64,000 bases of DNA from Fodinibius halophilus (lineage in GTDB: Bacteria; Bacteroidota; Rhodothermia; Balneolales; Balneolaceae). Numbering within the stretch: position 1 is the first letter of the stretch; every line of letters begins with the position of its first letter. Where the stretch lies: assembly GCF_011059105.1 (NCBI RefSeq), contig NZ_JAALLS010000002.1:279863-343862 (forward strand), read 5' to 3'. The position numbers and the translations under genes are program-made. The notes beneath the pieces are model-generated. The model saw only the letters and a program-made list of their open reading frames with translations, was not told the DNA's origin and did no database searches. Below, one piece after another: positions 45,038-53,802 of this stretch.

Positions 45038-45662
45038 AAGACTAAATACCGCTGCATCAGTAATGGAGTTCACTTCTTTTAAGAAGAAAGATAATATTTC
45101 CGAAGATACGCTACTAGAAGCCGTAATGGATTTTGAGGATGCCTTTTTGAGCAAGCAAGAGGGCATTACTATGCACTGCCTGGTGAAAAATAACTCAGAC
45201 CAGTATGCTAATGTAATGTTTGTCCGAAGTATGGAAGCGCTTGAGCAGATTGAGGAGGAAGCCCATTCCAATGAAGCTGCCCAACACTTTTTTAGTTTGC
45301 TCGATATGGAAAGCGTGGAGATGAAGTTCCATAGTATCCTAAAAGAGGAGTTCGCATTACCTGATCACTTTTCGTGCGTGGAGCATGGTACTTTTAGCCT
45401 AAATGGTTCCGGTGACAGGGAAATGCTTTTGAAGACCGCTGATAAAATAGAATCGGAATATCTTAGTAGGTACGATAATACACGAGGCTATTTTATTGGC
45501 AGGATTGATGAAAAACTTTATTCTGAAATCACGCTTGGTAAAACGTTTGACCAAACAAAGCAGATCTGCGAAGGATATCGAGAAGAGCCGGTGTGCCAGT
45601 TATTACTTCAGATGGCTGATGAGGAAAGTATGCAGTTGGGGTTTTGGTATCTCATAGCTTAA
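45033..45662 (+). CDS. Uncharacterised protein, possible dimeric alpha-beta barrel
   Basis: 209 residues, no signal peptide. Residues 1-100 (MIRLNTAASVMEFTSFKK, then GITMHCLVKNNSDQYANVMF) alternate strand and helix in a pattern resembling the antibiotic-monooxygenase or Dabb type fold, but I do not recognise the family. The second half (from about 110) may be a second similar domain, based on the DKIESEYLSRYDN to LGKTFDQTKQICEGY layout. The gene has a hairpin over its start and is followed 80 bp later by a YdeI-like gene. Confidence 0.6.
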   Translation: MIRLNTAASVMEFTSFKKKDNISEDTLLEAVMDFEDAFLSKQEGITMHCLVKNNSDQYANVMFVRSMEALEQIEEEAHSNEAAQHFFSLLDMESVEMKFHSILKEEFALPDHFSCVEHGTFSLNGSGDREMLLKTADKIESEYLSRYDNTRGYFIGRIDEKLYSEITLGKTFDQTKQICEGYREEPVCQLLLQMADEESMQLGFWYLIA

Positions 45663-45684
45663 GTGACAAGGAGGTAAATATGTG

Positions 45685-45705
45685 GGACGATTTGCCAAAT
45701 CGTCC
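45685..45705. repeat. Palindrome GGACGATTT-GCC-AAATCGTCC
   Basis: Perfect 9-bp arms around 3 bp, just after an uncharacterised gene and 36 bp before the YdeI-like gene. It may be an operator, a small terminator without a T-run, or a copy of a dispersed palindrome. Confidence 0.45.
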
Positions 45706-45741
45706 GACATGCAATATCTACCAATACCATTAATATAAATA

Positions 45742-46248
45742 ATGTCAGATAATGCATTGGATATGGAAGAAGCACTATTAGTAGACCGGAAAGCTTTGTT
45801 GCAAAAGTTCTCGGGCAAAGGGGGATGGACCTATGCCGACCTCCCGGAGATTTCGCCTGACGGTAATAGACCATTTGGTTGGCTTGTGGTGAAAGGGTCC
45901 ATTGATGATTATGTACTTAGTCAACACAAATTAATGGCGAAAGGTGACGGTAATCTATTCTTATCGGTGAGTGCTAAAATAAGAAAGGCAATCGGTAAAG
46001 AAGCCGGGGATTACGTGCAGATCACGTTATACAGAGATGAGTCGCCGGTAGAAATACCTGAAGAGGTTATTTGGTGCTTTGAAATGGAGCCGCCAGAGGT
46101 GTTGGAGAATTTCAGGGCATTCAAAGAGTCCGAGAAAAAGGCATACCTCGACTGGATCTACGAGGCTGAGAAAGAGGAGACACGGGTACGCCGTATTACT
46201 AAGATGTTAGAGCGAGTATCAAAAAATAAAACCTTCCATCAGGATTGA
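45742..46248 (+). CDS. YdeI / DUF1905 family protein
   Basis: 168 residues. The N-terminal part (about 20-100) is DUF1905-like (GGWTYADLPE, GWLVVKGSIDDYVLS, LFLSVSAKIRKAIGKEAGDY). The end is a YdeI-type OmdA helix pair (ENFRAFKESEKKAYLDWIYE then RVRRITKMLERV). Members are cytosolic; some are linked to resistance to bacteriocins or peptides, but the mechanism is unknown. Start is ATG 45742. Confidence 0.85.
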   Translation: MSDNALDMEEALLVDRKALLQKFSGKGGWTYADLPEISPDGNRPFGWLVVKGSIDDYVLSQHKLMAKGDGNLFLSVSAKIRKAIGKEAGDYVQITLYRDESPVEIPEEVIWCFEMEPPEVLENFRAFKESEKKAYLDWIYEAEKEETRVRRITKMLERVSKNKTFHQD

Positions 46249-46251
46249 GAT

Positions 46252-46332
46252 AGGAATTGAAGAATGAGCTTTCAATTCCTAATTCTCCATTCCCCAATTC
46301 CTAATTTTTAATTTTTAATTCCTAATTCTCAA
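46252..46332. repeat. AT-rich TAATTTTTAATTCCTAATT repeat
   Basis: A short hairpin (AGGAATTGAA / TTTCAATTCCT) is followed by several overlapping copies of AATTCCTAATTTTTAATT. The same words occur at 49391-49467. This text type is dispersed in many Bacteroidota genomes. It fills the gap between two convergent genes. Confidence 0.55.
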
Positions 46333-47124
46333 TTACTTGCCTCCATTCGCCTGCAGATCGTCAATACATAAATCATCAAGAGAAGGAACACTGCCGCTAA
46401 AGTTAGAGAAGAAGTCAGTAGTCCGAACCGAAGGTTCCATCAGGCAGCCGTCGGTTGTACAGTGGGCACTGCCGCTTGTCTTATGATCAGTTTGCATAGG
46501 GCTCCCATTGCCAACTAAGCCCATATTGTGACCAAATTCATGGCGAAAGACCGTGCTTTCTATTTTTTCTTCGCTGGGATTTACAGGAGGTTCTCCGCTA
46601 ATGTCTTCCATTCTTTTACCCAAAAATGCTACCGAAGTATTCCAGTAGGCTACTCCAAGAACATTTTCTCCACTGCCTTGTCCGTCACTATACTCACCAT
46701 TTACCATTAAAAAATAGACATGCAGGGTATTGCCTGATGCTTTGGTGAAATTGTCGCGGTGTTTATTTTCCAGTGAGCGGATATCTTCAATTGTATATGA
46801 ACTTTGTTCTCCAGAAGGAATTTGTGTTTTGTTCGTTAGTGAGATGGATTGTTTGTTAAGTCGTTCCTCTAAAAAGGTTTGCAAGCTGTTGAGTCCATCT
46901 TGCGTGGGTTCATGGCCCGGCATATAGTCAATTTCCACCTCTAATGAAGTGTATTGATTGTTACTTAAGAATGAGCGGGCCGAATCACCGGGGGCAGCTT
47001 TACTGTTAAATTCTTGGGGATCATCATCGGGATTGGTACCCGTTGAGGAATCACTGCAGCTAAAGCTTATGACACCGAGTGATAAAATTACAGCTAGTAC
47101 CGTTAGTCTCTTAAAGAGTTTCAT
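46333..47124 (-). CDS. Metzincin-like lipoprotein with an altered zinc motif
   Basis: 263 residues with a lipoprotein signal (AVILSLGVISFSCSDSS). The motif HEFGHNMGLVGNG starts at residue 195: His195, Glu196 and His199 are present, but the position of the usual third histidine (HExxHxxGxxH) is Gly205. The later His214 (MQTDHKTSG) and a nearby HCTTDGCLMEPS Met-turn-like sequence may complete the site. It resembles membrane metalloproteases of Bacteroidota whose substrates are unknown. It converges on the YdeI gene across an AT-rich repeat. Confidence 0.78.
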   Translation of the reverse strand: MKLFKRLTVLAVILSLGVISFSCSDSSTGTNPDDDPQEFNSKAAPGDSARSFLSNNQYTSLEVEIDYMPGHEPTQDGLNSLQTFLEERLNKQSISLTNKTQIPSGEQSSYTIEDIRSLENKHRDNFTKASGNTLHVYFLMVNGEYSDGQGSGENVLGVAYWNTSVAFLGKRMEDISGEPPVNPSEEKIESTVFRHEFGHNMGLVGNGSPMQTDHKTSGSAHCTTDGCLMEPSVRTTDFFSNFSGSVPSLDDLCIDDLQANGGK

Positions 47125-47212
47125 AACTATAGTAAGGCCTTTGGTAGTAATATCTAGTTGCTTATCATGTTCTATACTTCAAATACGCAGATAAGTTCCT
47201 CACAGATTGCTT

Positions 47213-47716
47213 ATGAAAAGCGATAATATAGTAAGCCGAATTGTTTCTGAATTATCACTGGAACCTCATCCCGAGGGTGGATATTACAGGGAAACCTACC
47301 GGAGTAAAGTGGAGGTAACAGAAACGGATGAAAAAATACGGAGTGCCGGAACCGGCATCTATTTTTTGTTGCCTGCCAAGGTATGTACCAATTGGCACCG
47401 GGTTTCATCAGATGAATTGTGGCATTTTTATAAGGGAGATGACCTTGTGCTTGAGCTTATTGATGAGGAGAAGCAGTTTATTCGCTATAAATTGGGAAAC
47501 AGTATTTCTGATGGGGCATTTTTTCAACAACTGGTACCGACAAATTGTTGGCAGCGGGCCTATAGCATCGGTTCCTACTCGCTGGTGGGGTGTACCGTAT
47601 CCCCGGGTTTTGAATTTGAGGATTTTGAGATGCTCGGGCAAGAGGAGTTGGCAAAACAGTATCCTGAGATAGCACAAAAGATATTATTTGATCCCTTTTC
47701 TGTGTCTAATAGTTAG
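47213..47716 (+). CDS. Cupin family protein (DUF985)
   Basis: 167 residues from ATG 47213; a TTG at 47207 adds two residues and is less likely. The family signature LSLEPHPEGGYYRETYRS opens it, and the cupin core follows (STNWHR-like CTNWHRVSSDELWHFYKG, then GCTVSPGFEFEDFEML). DUF985 cupins bind metal; one member acts on nucleotide-sugars, but the reaction here is unknown. It is monocistronic. Confidence 0.85.
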   Translation: MKSDNIVSRIVSELSLEPHPEGGYYRETYRSKVEVTETDEKIRSAGTGIYFLLPAKVCTNWHRVSSDELWHFYKGDDLVLELIDEEKQFIRYKLGNSISDGAFFQQLVPTNCWQRAYSIGSYSLVGCTVSPGFEFEDFEMLGQEELAKQYPEIAQKILFDPFSVSNS

Positions 47717-47800
47717 TCCATGGCGGCTAATATATTTTAAAGAACCTATCCTTATATCTCTCGTCTATAATTCTTAAATTAGAGCGCTTTTAAAAATGGC

Positions 47801-47883
47801 TGAATGATTGATTTGATGAATTGTTGTTTTGCTAAAATTCATTGTGATATATCTAAGTATTTTTGTTTAGGATCAATCATTCA
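47801..47883. promoter_or_regulatory. 12-bp inverted repeat and TATTTTTG before lpdA
   Basis: TGAATGATTGAT (47801-47812) and ATCAATCATTCA (47872-47883) are perfect 12-bp inverted arms 59 bp apart. TATTTTTG (47858-47865), which matches the Bacteroidota -7 element TAnnTTTG, lies between them. A -33 TTTG at the proper 19-21 bp distance is not seen. The pair could be an operator for a dimer or tetramer, or an RNA stem in the lpdA leader. Confidence 0.5.
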
Positions 47884-47918
47884 ACTGTTTATTCAATTAA
47901 TAAATTAAATTTAGTCCC

Positions 47919-49325
47919 ATGGCAAAAGAATTTGATGTCTGCGTGATTGGATCCGGCCCCGGAGGATATGTGGCTGCGATTCGCGCTTCCCAACTTGGTT
48001 TTAACACAGCAATTATTGAAAAGCGTCATCTCGGCGGTGTCTGCCTGAATATTGGATGTATTCCAACCAAGGCATTGCTCCGTTCAGCCGAAGTGTATGA
48101 AAGTATTGAGCATGCCGACGATTATGGCGTTAATGTTGAAGGCTTTTCTGCAGATTTTGGCGGCATGGTAGATCGTAGCCGTAATGTAGCCAACAAAATG
48201 AGCAAGGGTGTTCAGTTCTTGATGAAGGCCAATAAGATCAAAGTCTTTGAAGGTAAAGGCGTCTTTGAATCCAAAGATCTGCTTAACGTAGTAGATGAAG
48301 ACGGTGAGACCCAGGAAGAGATTAAGGCTGATAGCTTTATTATTGCTACCGGAGCTCATCCGCGCGAGCTGCCTAATATTCCTATTGACGGAGAAATGGT
48401 TATCGATTCTGAAAAAGCGATGCAGCTCGAAGAGCAGCCCGATAAAATGGTTGTCATTGGAGCCGGTGCTATTGGGGTCGAGTTTGCTTACTTCTATAAC
48501 ACGATCGGTACTGATGTTACTATTGTAGAACTGCAAGATAGCCTGGTGCCTGTAGAAGACAAAGATGTAGGCAAAGAGCTTGGCAAAATCTACAAGAAAA
48601 AAGGCATGGACGTGCGTACCGGCAGCACCGTTGAGAATGTCGAAAAAGACGGTGACGGCGTAAAGGTAACGATCAAAAGCGGTGACGACGAAGAAGTTGT
48701 TGAAGCTGATGTGGTGCTTTCGGCTGTTGGTGTTTCCGGTAACGTTGAAGGGATTGGGCTCGATAAGATCGGCGTGAACTATGATCGCGGAGCAATCGAA
48801 GTTGACAAAGAAACCTATCAGACTAATGTAGATGGAATTTATGCTATCGGTGATGTTGCCGGCGGACCATGGTTGGCGCACAAAGCTTCGCACGAGGGTA
48901 TTGTTTGCGTTGAAAAGCTGGCCGGAGAAGATCCCCTGCCAATCAACTATAACAACATCCCGGGCTGTACCTATTGTGAGCCTCAAATTGCTTCTGTAGG
49001 ATATACCGAAGAGCAGGCCAAAGAGGAAGGCTATGATGTGAAAGTGGGTAAGTTCCCATTCTCTGCCAGCGGTAAAGCAACCGGGCTGGGCCACGAAGAA
49101 GGTTTTGTAAAAGTAGTCTTTGATGACAAATACGGCGAATGGTTGGGTTGCCACATGATCGGTTCGCACGTTACCGAGCTGATCGCCGAAGCAGTTGTAG
49201 CTCGTGATCTCGAAACAACAGGACATGAGATCATTAGCGCTGTACATCCGCACCCAACGATGTCTGAAGCTGTGATGGAAGCAGTTGCCGAAGCGTATGG
49301 CGAAGGCGTCCACCTGGGCAGCTAA
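47919..49325 (+). CDS. lpdA: Dihydrolipoyl dehydrogenase
   Basis: E3 subunit shared by pyruvate and 2-oxoglutarate dehydrogenase and the glycine cleavage system. It reoxidises dihydrolipoamide with NAD. The 468-residue length is typical. FAD-binding GSGPGGYVAAIRA, the redox disulfide at Cys42 and Cys47 (GGVCLNIGCIPTKAL), NAD-binding VIGAGAIGVEFAYF, and the catalytic VHPHPTMSE near the end are all present. The lipoate synthesis genes lipB and lipA follow directly, so lipoylation and E3 are linked. Confidence 0.97.
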   Translation: MAKEFDVCVIGSGPGGYVAAIRASQLGFNTAIIEKRHLGGVCLNIGCIPTKALLRSAEVYESIEHADDYGVNVEGFSADFGGMVDRSRNVANKMSKGVQFLMKANKIKVFEGKGVFESKDLLNVVDEDGETQEEIKADSFIIATGAHPRELPNIPIDGEMVIDSEKAMQLEEQPDKMVVIGAGAIGVEFAYFYNTIGTDVTIVELQDSLVPVEDKDVGKELGKIYKKKGMDVRTGSTVENVEKDGDGVKVTIKSGDDEEVVEADVVLSAVGVSGNVEGIGLDKIGVNYDRGAIEVDKETYQTNVDGIYAIGDVAGGPWLAHKASHEGIVCVEKLAGEDPLPINYNNIPGCTYCEPQIASVGYTEEQAKEEGYDVKVGKFPFSASGKATGLGHEEGFVKVVFDDKYGEWLGCHMIGSHVTELIAEAVVARDLETTGHEIISAVHPHPTMSEAVMEAVAEAYGEGVHLGS

Positions 49326-49390
49326 TAAATAGCACAAATTCTTTTTCGGGAATCTGTGTTGATGTAGTTAGCTGACAAACAGAAAATCCT

Positions 49391-49467
49391 AAGTTAGGAA
49401 TAAGGAATTAGGAAATGAGGGCAAATAGTGTCCCTCATTCCTGATTCTTAATTTTTAATTCCTAATT
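49391..49467. repeat. Imperfect AT-rich palindrome between lpdA and lipB
   Basis: AAGTTAGGAATAAGGAATTA then GGAAATGAGGG (left) and CCCTCATTCC then TTAATTTTTAATTCCTAATT (right) pair as arms of about 30 bp around a 10-nt loop. The words match the repeat at 46252-46332. It would be a strong hairpin in the mRNA just before lipB. Confidence 0.6.
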
Positions 49468-49473
49468 GGTACT

Positions 49474-50238
49474 ATGAATACCGTTGAATTTTACGATTTA
49501 GGTCCCGCTCCCTATAAGCCCGTATGGGATTTACAGACTGCTATTCAGCAGCGTTTGGTTGATGAAAAGCTAAAGCGCCGCAAAAAGCAGAAACTGTACA
49601 AGCCCGGCGAAGAAAGCAATGATGTGCTATTATTCGTAGAACATCCCCATGTGTATACGTTGGGCAAGAGTGGTGATAAGGCCAATATGCTGAAGGGTAT
49701 GGCAGAGCTGGCCGATATCGATGCCGAATTTATCGAAATAGATCGCGGCGGCGATATTACTTACCACGGACCCGGACAAATCGTGGGTTATCCTATCTTT
49801 GATATGGATCGGCACTTTACCGATATCCACAAATATTTGCGCTACCTCGAAGAGATTATTATTCGCACTTGTGCCGAGTATGACATAGAAGCGGGCCGCA
49901 TTGAAGGACTTACCGGCGTTTGGGTAGGCGATCAAAAAATCTGTGCCATGGGTATCCGCTGTTCACGTTGGGTAACTATGCACGGTTTTGCCTTTAATGT
50001 GAATGCTGATCTGGACTATTTTAATCATATTGTGCCCTGCGGTATTAGCGATAAAGAAGTAACAAGCCTGCAAGAGCTTTTGGGCCGTAAAATTGACGAA
50101 GAAGAAGTTAAAGAACATCTTAAAAAGCATTTCGGAGAAGTCTTTGATATCGATATCAAAGAAGTGGATTCCCTGCCTGAACTGGACGATCAATTTTCGT
50201 ATCTTACCCCTTCTGCAACAAAAGCTGCACCCCATTAA
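49474..50238 (+). CDS. lipB: Octanoyl-[ACP]:protein N-octanoyltransferase LipB
   Basis: LipB moves octanoyl from acyl-carrier protein to the lipoyl domains of E2 and GcvH. The 254-residue protein has the catalytic Lys155 (VGDQKICAMG) and Cys189 (IVPCGIS), with RGGDITYHGPGQIVGYPIF and GVWVGDQ. It lies 15 bp before lipA. The C-terminus is somewhat longer than in E. coli (about 213), with an acidic tail. Confidence 0.96.
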   Translation: MNTVEFYDLGPAPYKPVWDLQTAIQQRLVDEKLKRRKKQKLYKPGEESNDVLLFVEHPHVYTLGKSGDKANMLKGMAELADIDAEFIEIDRGGDITYHGPGQIVGYPIFDMDRHFTDIHKYLRYLEEIIIRTCAEYDIEAGRIEGLTGVWVGDQKICAMGIRCSRWVTMHGFAFNVNADLDYFNHIVPCGISDKEVTSLQELLGRKIDEEEVKEHLKKHFGEVFDIDIKEVDSLPELDDQFSYLTPSATKAAPH

Positions 50239-50253
50239 TATTATATTTGCACC

Positions 50254-51132
50254 ATGATCAAAGAACTTAATGTTGTTGACAACAAAGAGACTACAAAGCG
50301 TCGCCCCGATTGGTTGCGCGTAAAATTGCCATCCGGCAAAAAGTTTAAAGAGGTCTCGAAGACGATCCAGAAACATTCACTGAACACCGTTTGTTCAGAA
50401 GCCCGTTGCCCCAATATGGGCGAATGCTGGGGACGTGGTACGGCAACATTTATGATTCTTGGGGATGTTTGTACGCGATCATGTTCGTTTTGTGCGGTTA
50501 AGACAGGCCGGCCGGTGCAGGGGCTGGATTGGGATGAGCCACGGCGCGTAACTGATGCTGCTGTCAAAATGGGACTCAAGCACGTTGTGTTGACCTCAGT
50601 GAACCGAGATGAGCGTAAAGACGGAGGGGCACCTATTTTTGCCGAAACGCACAAGCAGCTTCGCGAGGCCATTGACGGGGTTACTATAGAGTCATTAATT
50701 CCTGACTTTAGAGGCGACTGGGAGGCACTGCAGATTGTTATTGATACGCCCCCTGATGTATTGAGTCACAACCTGGAGACGGTGCCCGAGCTGTATCGAA
50801 CCATTCGTCCACAGGCTACCTATGAGCGTTCCCTGGAGCTGTTGCAGCGCGTGAAAGATCAGGGCATTAAATCCAAGACCGGTATTATGGTTGGGTTTGG
50901 CGAAAAGCGCGAACAGGTTATTGAATTGATGCAAGATTGTGTAGATCACGATGTGGATGTGTTGACTATTGGGCAATATATGCAACCGACTAAGATGCAT
51001 CAGCCGGTAGAAGAGTGGGTGCATCCCGACCAATTTGCCGAGTACAAAGAGATTGGAGAAGAGCTGGGGATAGGGCATGTAGAAAGCGGTCCGCTTGTTC
51101 GATCTTCGTACCATGCCGAAGAGCACGTATAG
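50254..51132 (+). CDS. lipA: Lipoyl synthase LipA
   Basis: LipA is a radical-SAM enzyme that inserts two sulfurs into the octanoyl chain, using one iron-sulfur cluster as a sulfur source. The 292-residue protein has both cluster motifs: Cys47, Cys52 and Cys58 (CSEARCPNMGEC), and Cys73, Cys77, Cys80 (CTRSCSFC). The auxiliary-cluster serine near the end is in GPLVRSSYHAEE. It is part of an lpdA-lipB-lipA run. Confidence 0.98.
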   Translation: MIKELNVVDNKETTKRRPDWLRVKLPSGKKFKEVSKTIQKHSLNTVCSEARCPNMGECWGRGTATFMILGDVCTRSCSFCAVKTGRPVQGLDWDEPRRVTDAAVKMGLKHVVLTSVNRDERKDGGAPIFAETHKQLREAIDGVTIESLIPDFRGDWEALQIVIDTPPDVLSHNLETVPELYRTIRPQATYERSLELLQRVKDQGIKSKTGIMVGFGEKREQVIELMQDCVDHDVDVLTIGQYMQPTKMHQPVEEWVHPDQFAEYKEIGEELGIGHVESGPLVRSSYHAEEHV

Positions 51133-51225
51133 TTGTATTCGAAAGTTCTCTGAAATTTCAGTCGAGATTAAACTCTGATCCGTTATATTAGGAGCGATCA
51201 GTTACCTTCCAATTAATCACATTAT

Positions 51226-51930
51226 ATGCTAGCACTTGGTGTTGTACTACTGTTAAGTTACCTGGTTGGATCAATCCCCTCATCAATATGGGTGGGTAAG
51301 CTTGTTAAGGGGGTAGATATTCGAAATCACGGCAGTGGTAATGCCGGTGCTACCAATACATTTCGCTTGCTGGGTTGGCCATCGGGCGTTACCGTATTGG
51401 GTATCGATTTTTTCAAAGGCTTTGCCAGTTCGCTCTGGATAAGCCAGCTTGCCTATTATATTGCTTCAGGTCCCGTTGCCCTCTTCGACTTTTGGAGCGT
51501 TGATCCTTTCTTGAGTATTACCTGTGGCCTTGCAGCAATTATTGGCCATATGTTTCCACTGTATGCTAACTTTGACGGTGGCAAAGGGATGGCTACCGCG
51601 GCGGGTATGCTATGTGGTATTGAGCCTGTATCGGTAGGAATTGCAGCAGTCGTTTTTACCGTTGTGATGGTAGCCAGCCGGTATGTATCATTGGCATCAC
51701 TGGTGGCTGCTTTTGTGTATCCACTGGTTTTAGTGATGCTTCGTTTCGGCTTTGGCTGGGAACTGGATGGAAGTATCTTGATTTTTGGAGCCCTTGCCGG
51801 TCTCGGTATCATCGTAAAACACCGGGGCAATATAAAGCGGCTCTTAAACGGAACAGAAAATCAGGTAAGTTCCTTTAAACCGGCAGTAGGGTGGTTGAAC
51901 AAAGAAGAAAAATCTCAATCCCAGAGCTAG
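51226..51930 (+). CDS. plsY: Glycerol-3-phosphate acyltransferase PlsY
   Basis: PlsY transfers the acyl group from acyl-phosphate to glycerol-3-phosphate, the first step of phospholipid synthesis. The 234-residue polytopic protein has the family loops SYLVGSIPSSIWVGKL, HGSGNAGATNTFRLLGW, and NFDGGKGMATAAGM, with the phosphate-binding residues in them. The C-terminal cytoplasmic tail (WLNKEEKSQSQS) is a little longer than usual. gpsA, which makes its substrate, starts 4 bp after the stop. Confidence 0.97.
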   Translation: MLALGVVLLLSYLVGSIPSSIWVGKLVKGVDIRNHGSGNAGATNTFRLLGWPSGVTVLGIDFFKGFASSLWISQLAYYIASGPVALFDFWSVDPFLSITCGLAAIIGHMFPLYANFDGGKGMATAAGMLCGIEPVSVGIAAVVFTVVMVASRYVSLASLVAAFVYPLVLVMLRFGFGWELDGSILIFGALAGLGIIVKHRGNIKRLLNGTENQVSSFKPAVGWLNKEEKSQSQS

Positions 51931-51934
51931 TATT

Positions 51935-52945
51935 GTGAAAAAGATAACTATTATCGGGGCCGGCAGTTTTGGTACGGCCCTTTCCATTGTTTTAGCCCGT
52001 GCAGGAAATAAAGTGCAGCTATGGGCTCGAGAATCTGAGGTGGCATTCGGTATCAATAACCAGCACCGCAATCCGGCCTATATCTCTGATGTGACTTTGC
52101 CGGATACTGTAGAGTGTTCTACTGATCCCGAAGAGTGTTTTGACGATCCGGAGATGGTCGTTTTTGCCACCCCTTCGCACACCATGCGTGAGATTGCCAC
52201 CAATATTAAACCCTACTTAAATGGGGATGAAAGAATTGTTAGTGTAGCTAAAGGCATTGAAAACGACACCTTTATGACGATGTCGCAGGTGTTGTCTGAG
52301 GTGTTGGAAGGAAAAATTATTGATGATCACATCGGCGTGTTATCAGGTCCCAGCCATGCCGAAGAGGTCAGTAAGTTTAAGCCTACCACCGTTGTGGCCA
52401 GCTCCTATTCCAAGCGTACGGCAGAAAATATTCAGCAGACCTTTTTGACACCCATGTTTCGGGTTTACTTAAACTATGATATTATAGGCGTAGAGATTGG
52501 AGCATCTGTTAAAAATATTATGGCTATTGCCGCCGGTATTGTAGACGGGGCCGAGCTCGGAGATAACGCTACGGCAGCTCTTATCACTCGCGGATTGCAC
52601 GAAATGAAACGCCTGGGCATGAAGCTGGGGGCCTCGCAAGATACTTTTTCCGGTCTGTCGGGAATGGGCGACCTCGTTGTAACCTGTACCAGTGAACACA
52701 GTAGAAATCGTTTTGTAGGCTATAATATCGGCCAGGGAAAAAGCCTGGACGAAATTATCGATACCATGGATATGGTTGCCGAGGGAGTGAAAACAACAAG
52801 ATCTGTGTTAGAATGGAGTAAGAAACTTAATGTAGAAATGCCAATTACGGCAGCGGTGCACCGGGTGCTGTTTGAGCAGGAAGATCCTAAAGATATGCTC
52901 TATGATCTTATGACCCGAAATCCCAAAGAAGAGATCGTGATATAG
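51935..52945 (+). CDS. gpsA: Glycerol-3-phosphate dehydrogenase [NAD(P)+]
   Basis: GpsA reduces dihydroxyacetone phosphate to glycerol-3-phosphate, the PlsY substrate. The 336-residue protein starts at a GTG 4 bp after plsY (KKITIIGAGSFGTALSIVLA). The NAD-binding GAGSFGTAL, VSVAKGIE, GPSHAEEV, and the catalytic-domain KNIMAIAAGIVDG with GLSGMGDLVVTCTS are typical. The plsY-gpsA order is a functional pair. Confidence 0.98.
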   Translation: MKKITIIGAGSFGTALSIVLARAGNKVQLWARESEVAFGINNQHRNPAYISDVTLPDTVECSTDPEECFDDPEMVVFATPSHTMREIATNIKPYLNGDERIVSVAKGIENDTFMTMSQVLSEVLEGKIIDDHIGVLSGPSHAEEVSKFKPTTVVASSYSKRTAENIQQTFLTPMFRVYLNYDIIGVEIGASVKNIMAIAAGIVDGAELGDNATAALITRGLHEMKRLGMKLGASQDTFSGLSGMGDLVVTCTSEHSRNRFVGYNIGQGKSLDEIIDTMDMVAEGVKTTRSVLEWSKKLNVEMPITAAVHRVLFEQEDPKDMLYDLMTRNPKEEIVI

Positions 52946-53097
52946 TTAATCTTTGGCATGAACTGCTAAAGCTAGGCAGGAGGTGTCATAGAAGCACCAC
53001 TTGCTGGTTGACTTCGAAATTATCGTCCGGTTGTTCATTATTACTTAATATTTCGTGTTTACCTTCGTTAGCAAGTGAACCCAAAAACGGAGCGGCT

Positions 53098-53766
53098 ATG
53101 TATTCTGAAAATCGAAGCACGGCTTCACTGTCAGAGATGGATTACCTGGATGTCAAGAATTTGGCACAGACAGGCGAAGGTACTTACTTGGAATTTAAAC
53201 GCACCATCCCATCCGCATACAAGATAGCGCGGGAAATAGCGGCATTTGCCAACACGCAAGGCGGTACGCTACTGATCGGTGTGGATGACGACAAGTCGCT
53301 GGTGGGCGTGCTGGGTTACCAGGAACAAGAATATCTGCTTAAAAAGGCCACGGAAGAACTTTGTCGCCCCAAAGTGGATATTGTGATTGAGATCGTTCAT
53401 TTTGGGGACCGGGATCTGCTGGTTATAAAAGTACCCGAGGCTGATAATAAACCTGTTTTTGTGCACGATGAAGATGAAGAAACCGTATTTATGCGGGAAA
53501 AGGATCAGAATAAGGTAGCCAGTGAGGAACTTGTTAAGATTATTGAGAAAAGGAATTCTGATGAAGGAGTCACTTTTGAGTATGGTCCCAAAGAGCAAAA
53601 ATTGTTTCGCTATTTGAATGAGTACGGCGAAATTACTGTTGAGAAATTCGCACAGCTTGTTGATGTATCCAGGGCGAGAGCTTCAGGGACGCTTGTAGAT
53701 CTAGTAACAGCCGATATCCTGAGCTTGTTTCGCAAAGATAATGTAGACTATTTTACGTATTCATAG
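53098..53766 (+). CDS. AlbA_2 (Schlafen-type) ATP-binding domain protein
   Basis: About 222 residues from ATG 53098 (MYSENRSTASLSEMDYLDVK). An earlier in-frame start at 53008 gives an unrelated leader and is less likely. The AlbA_2 core is LAQTGEGTYLEFKRTIPS, then EIAAFANTQGGTLLIGVDDD (about 20-80). The last 60 residues look like a winged helix (YLNEYGEITVEKFAQLVDVS). AlbA_2 proteins act on RNA or DNA or regulate transcription; the role of this one is unknown. Confidence 0.85.
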   Translation: MYSENRSTASLSEMDYLDVKNLAQTGEGTYLEFKRTIPSAYKIAREIAAFANTQGGTLLIGVDDDKSLVGVLGYQEQEYLLKKATEELCRPKVDIVIEIVHFGDRDLLVIKVPEADNKPVFVHDEDEETVFMREKDQNKVASEELVKIIEKRNSDEGVTFEYGPKEQKLFRYLNEYGEITVEKFAQLVDVSRARASGTLVDLVTADILSLFRKDNVDYFTYS

Positions 53767-53802
53767 CACGGTGAGACCTAATTTTTAAATTGAACTATTG
53801 TA

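Noticed and set aside
48084..49337. A 417-residue open frame on minus opposite lpdA
   Set aside because: It is the exact antisense of a well-defined dihydrolipoyl dehydrogenase and shows no motif. Codon bias of the real gene keeps the frame open.
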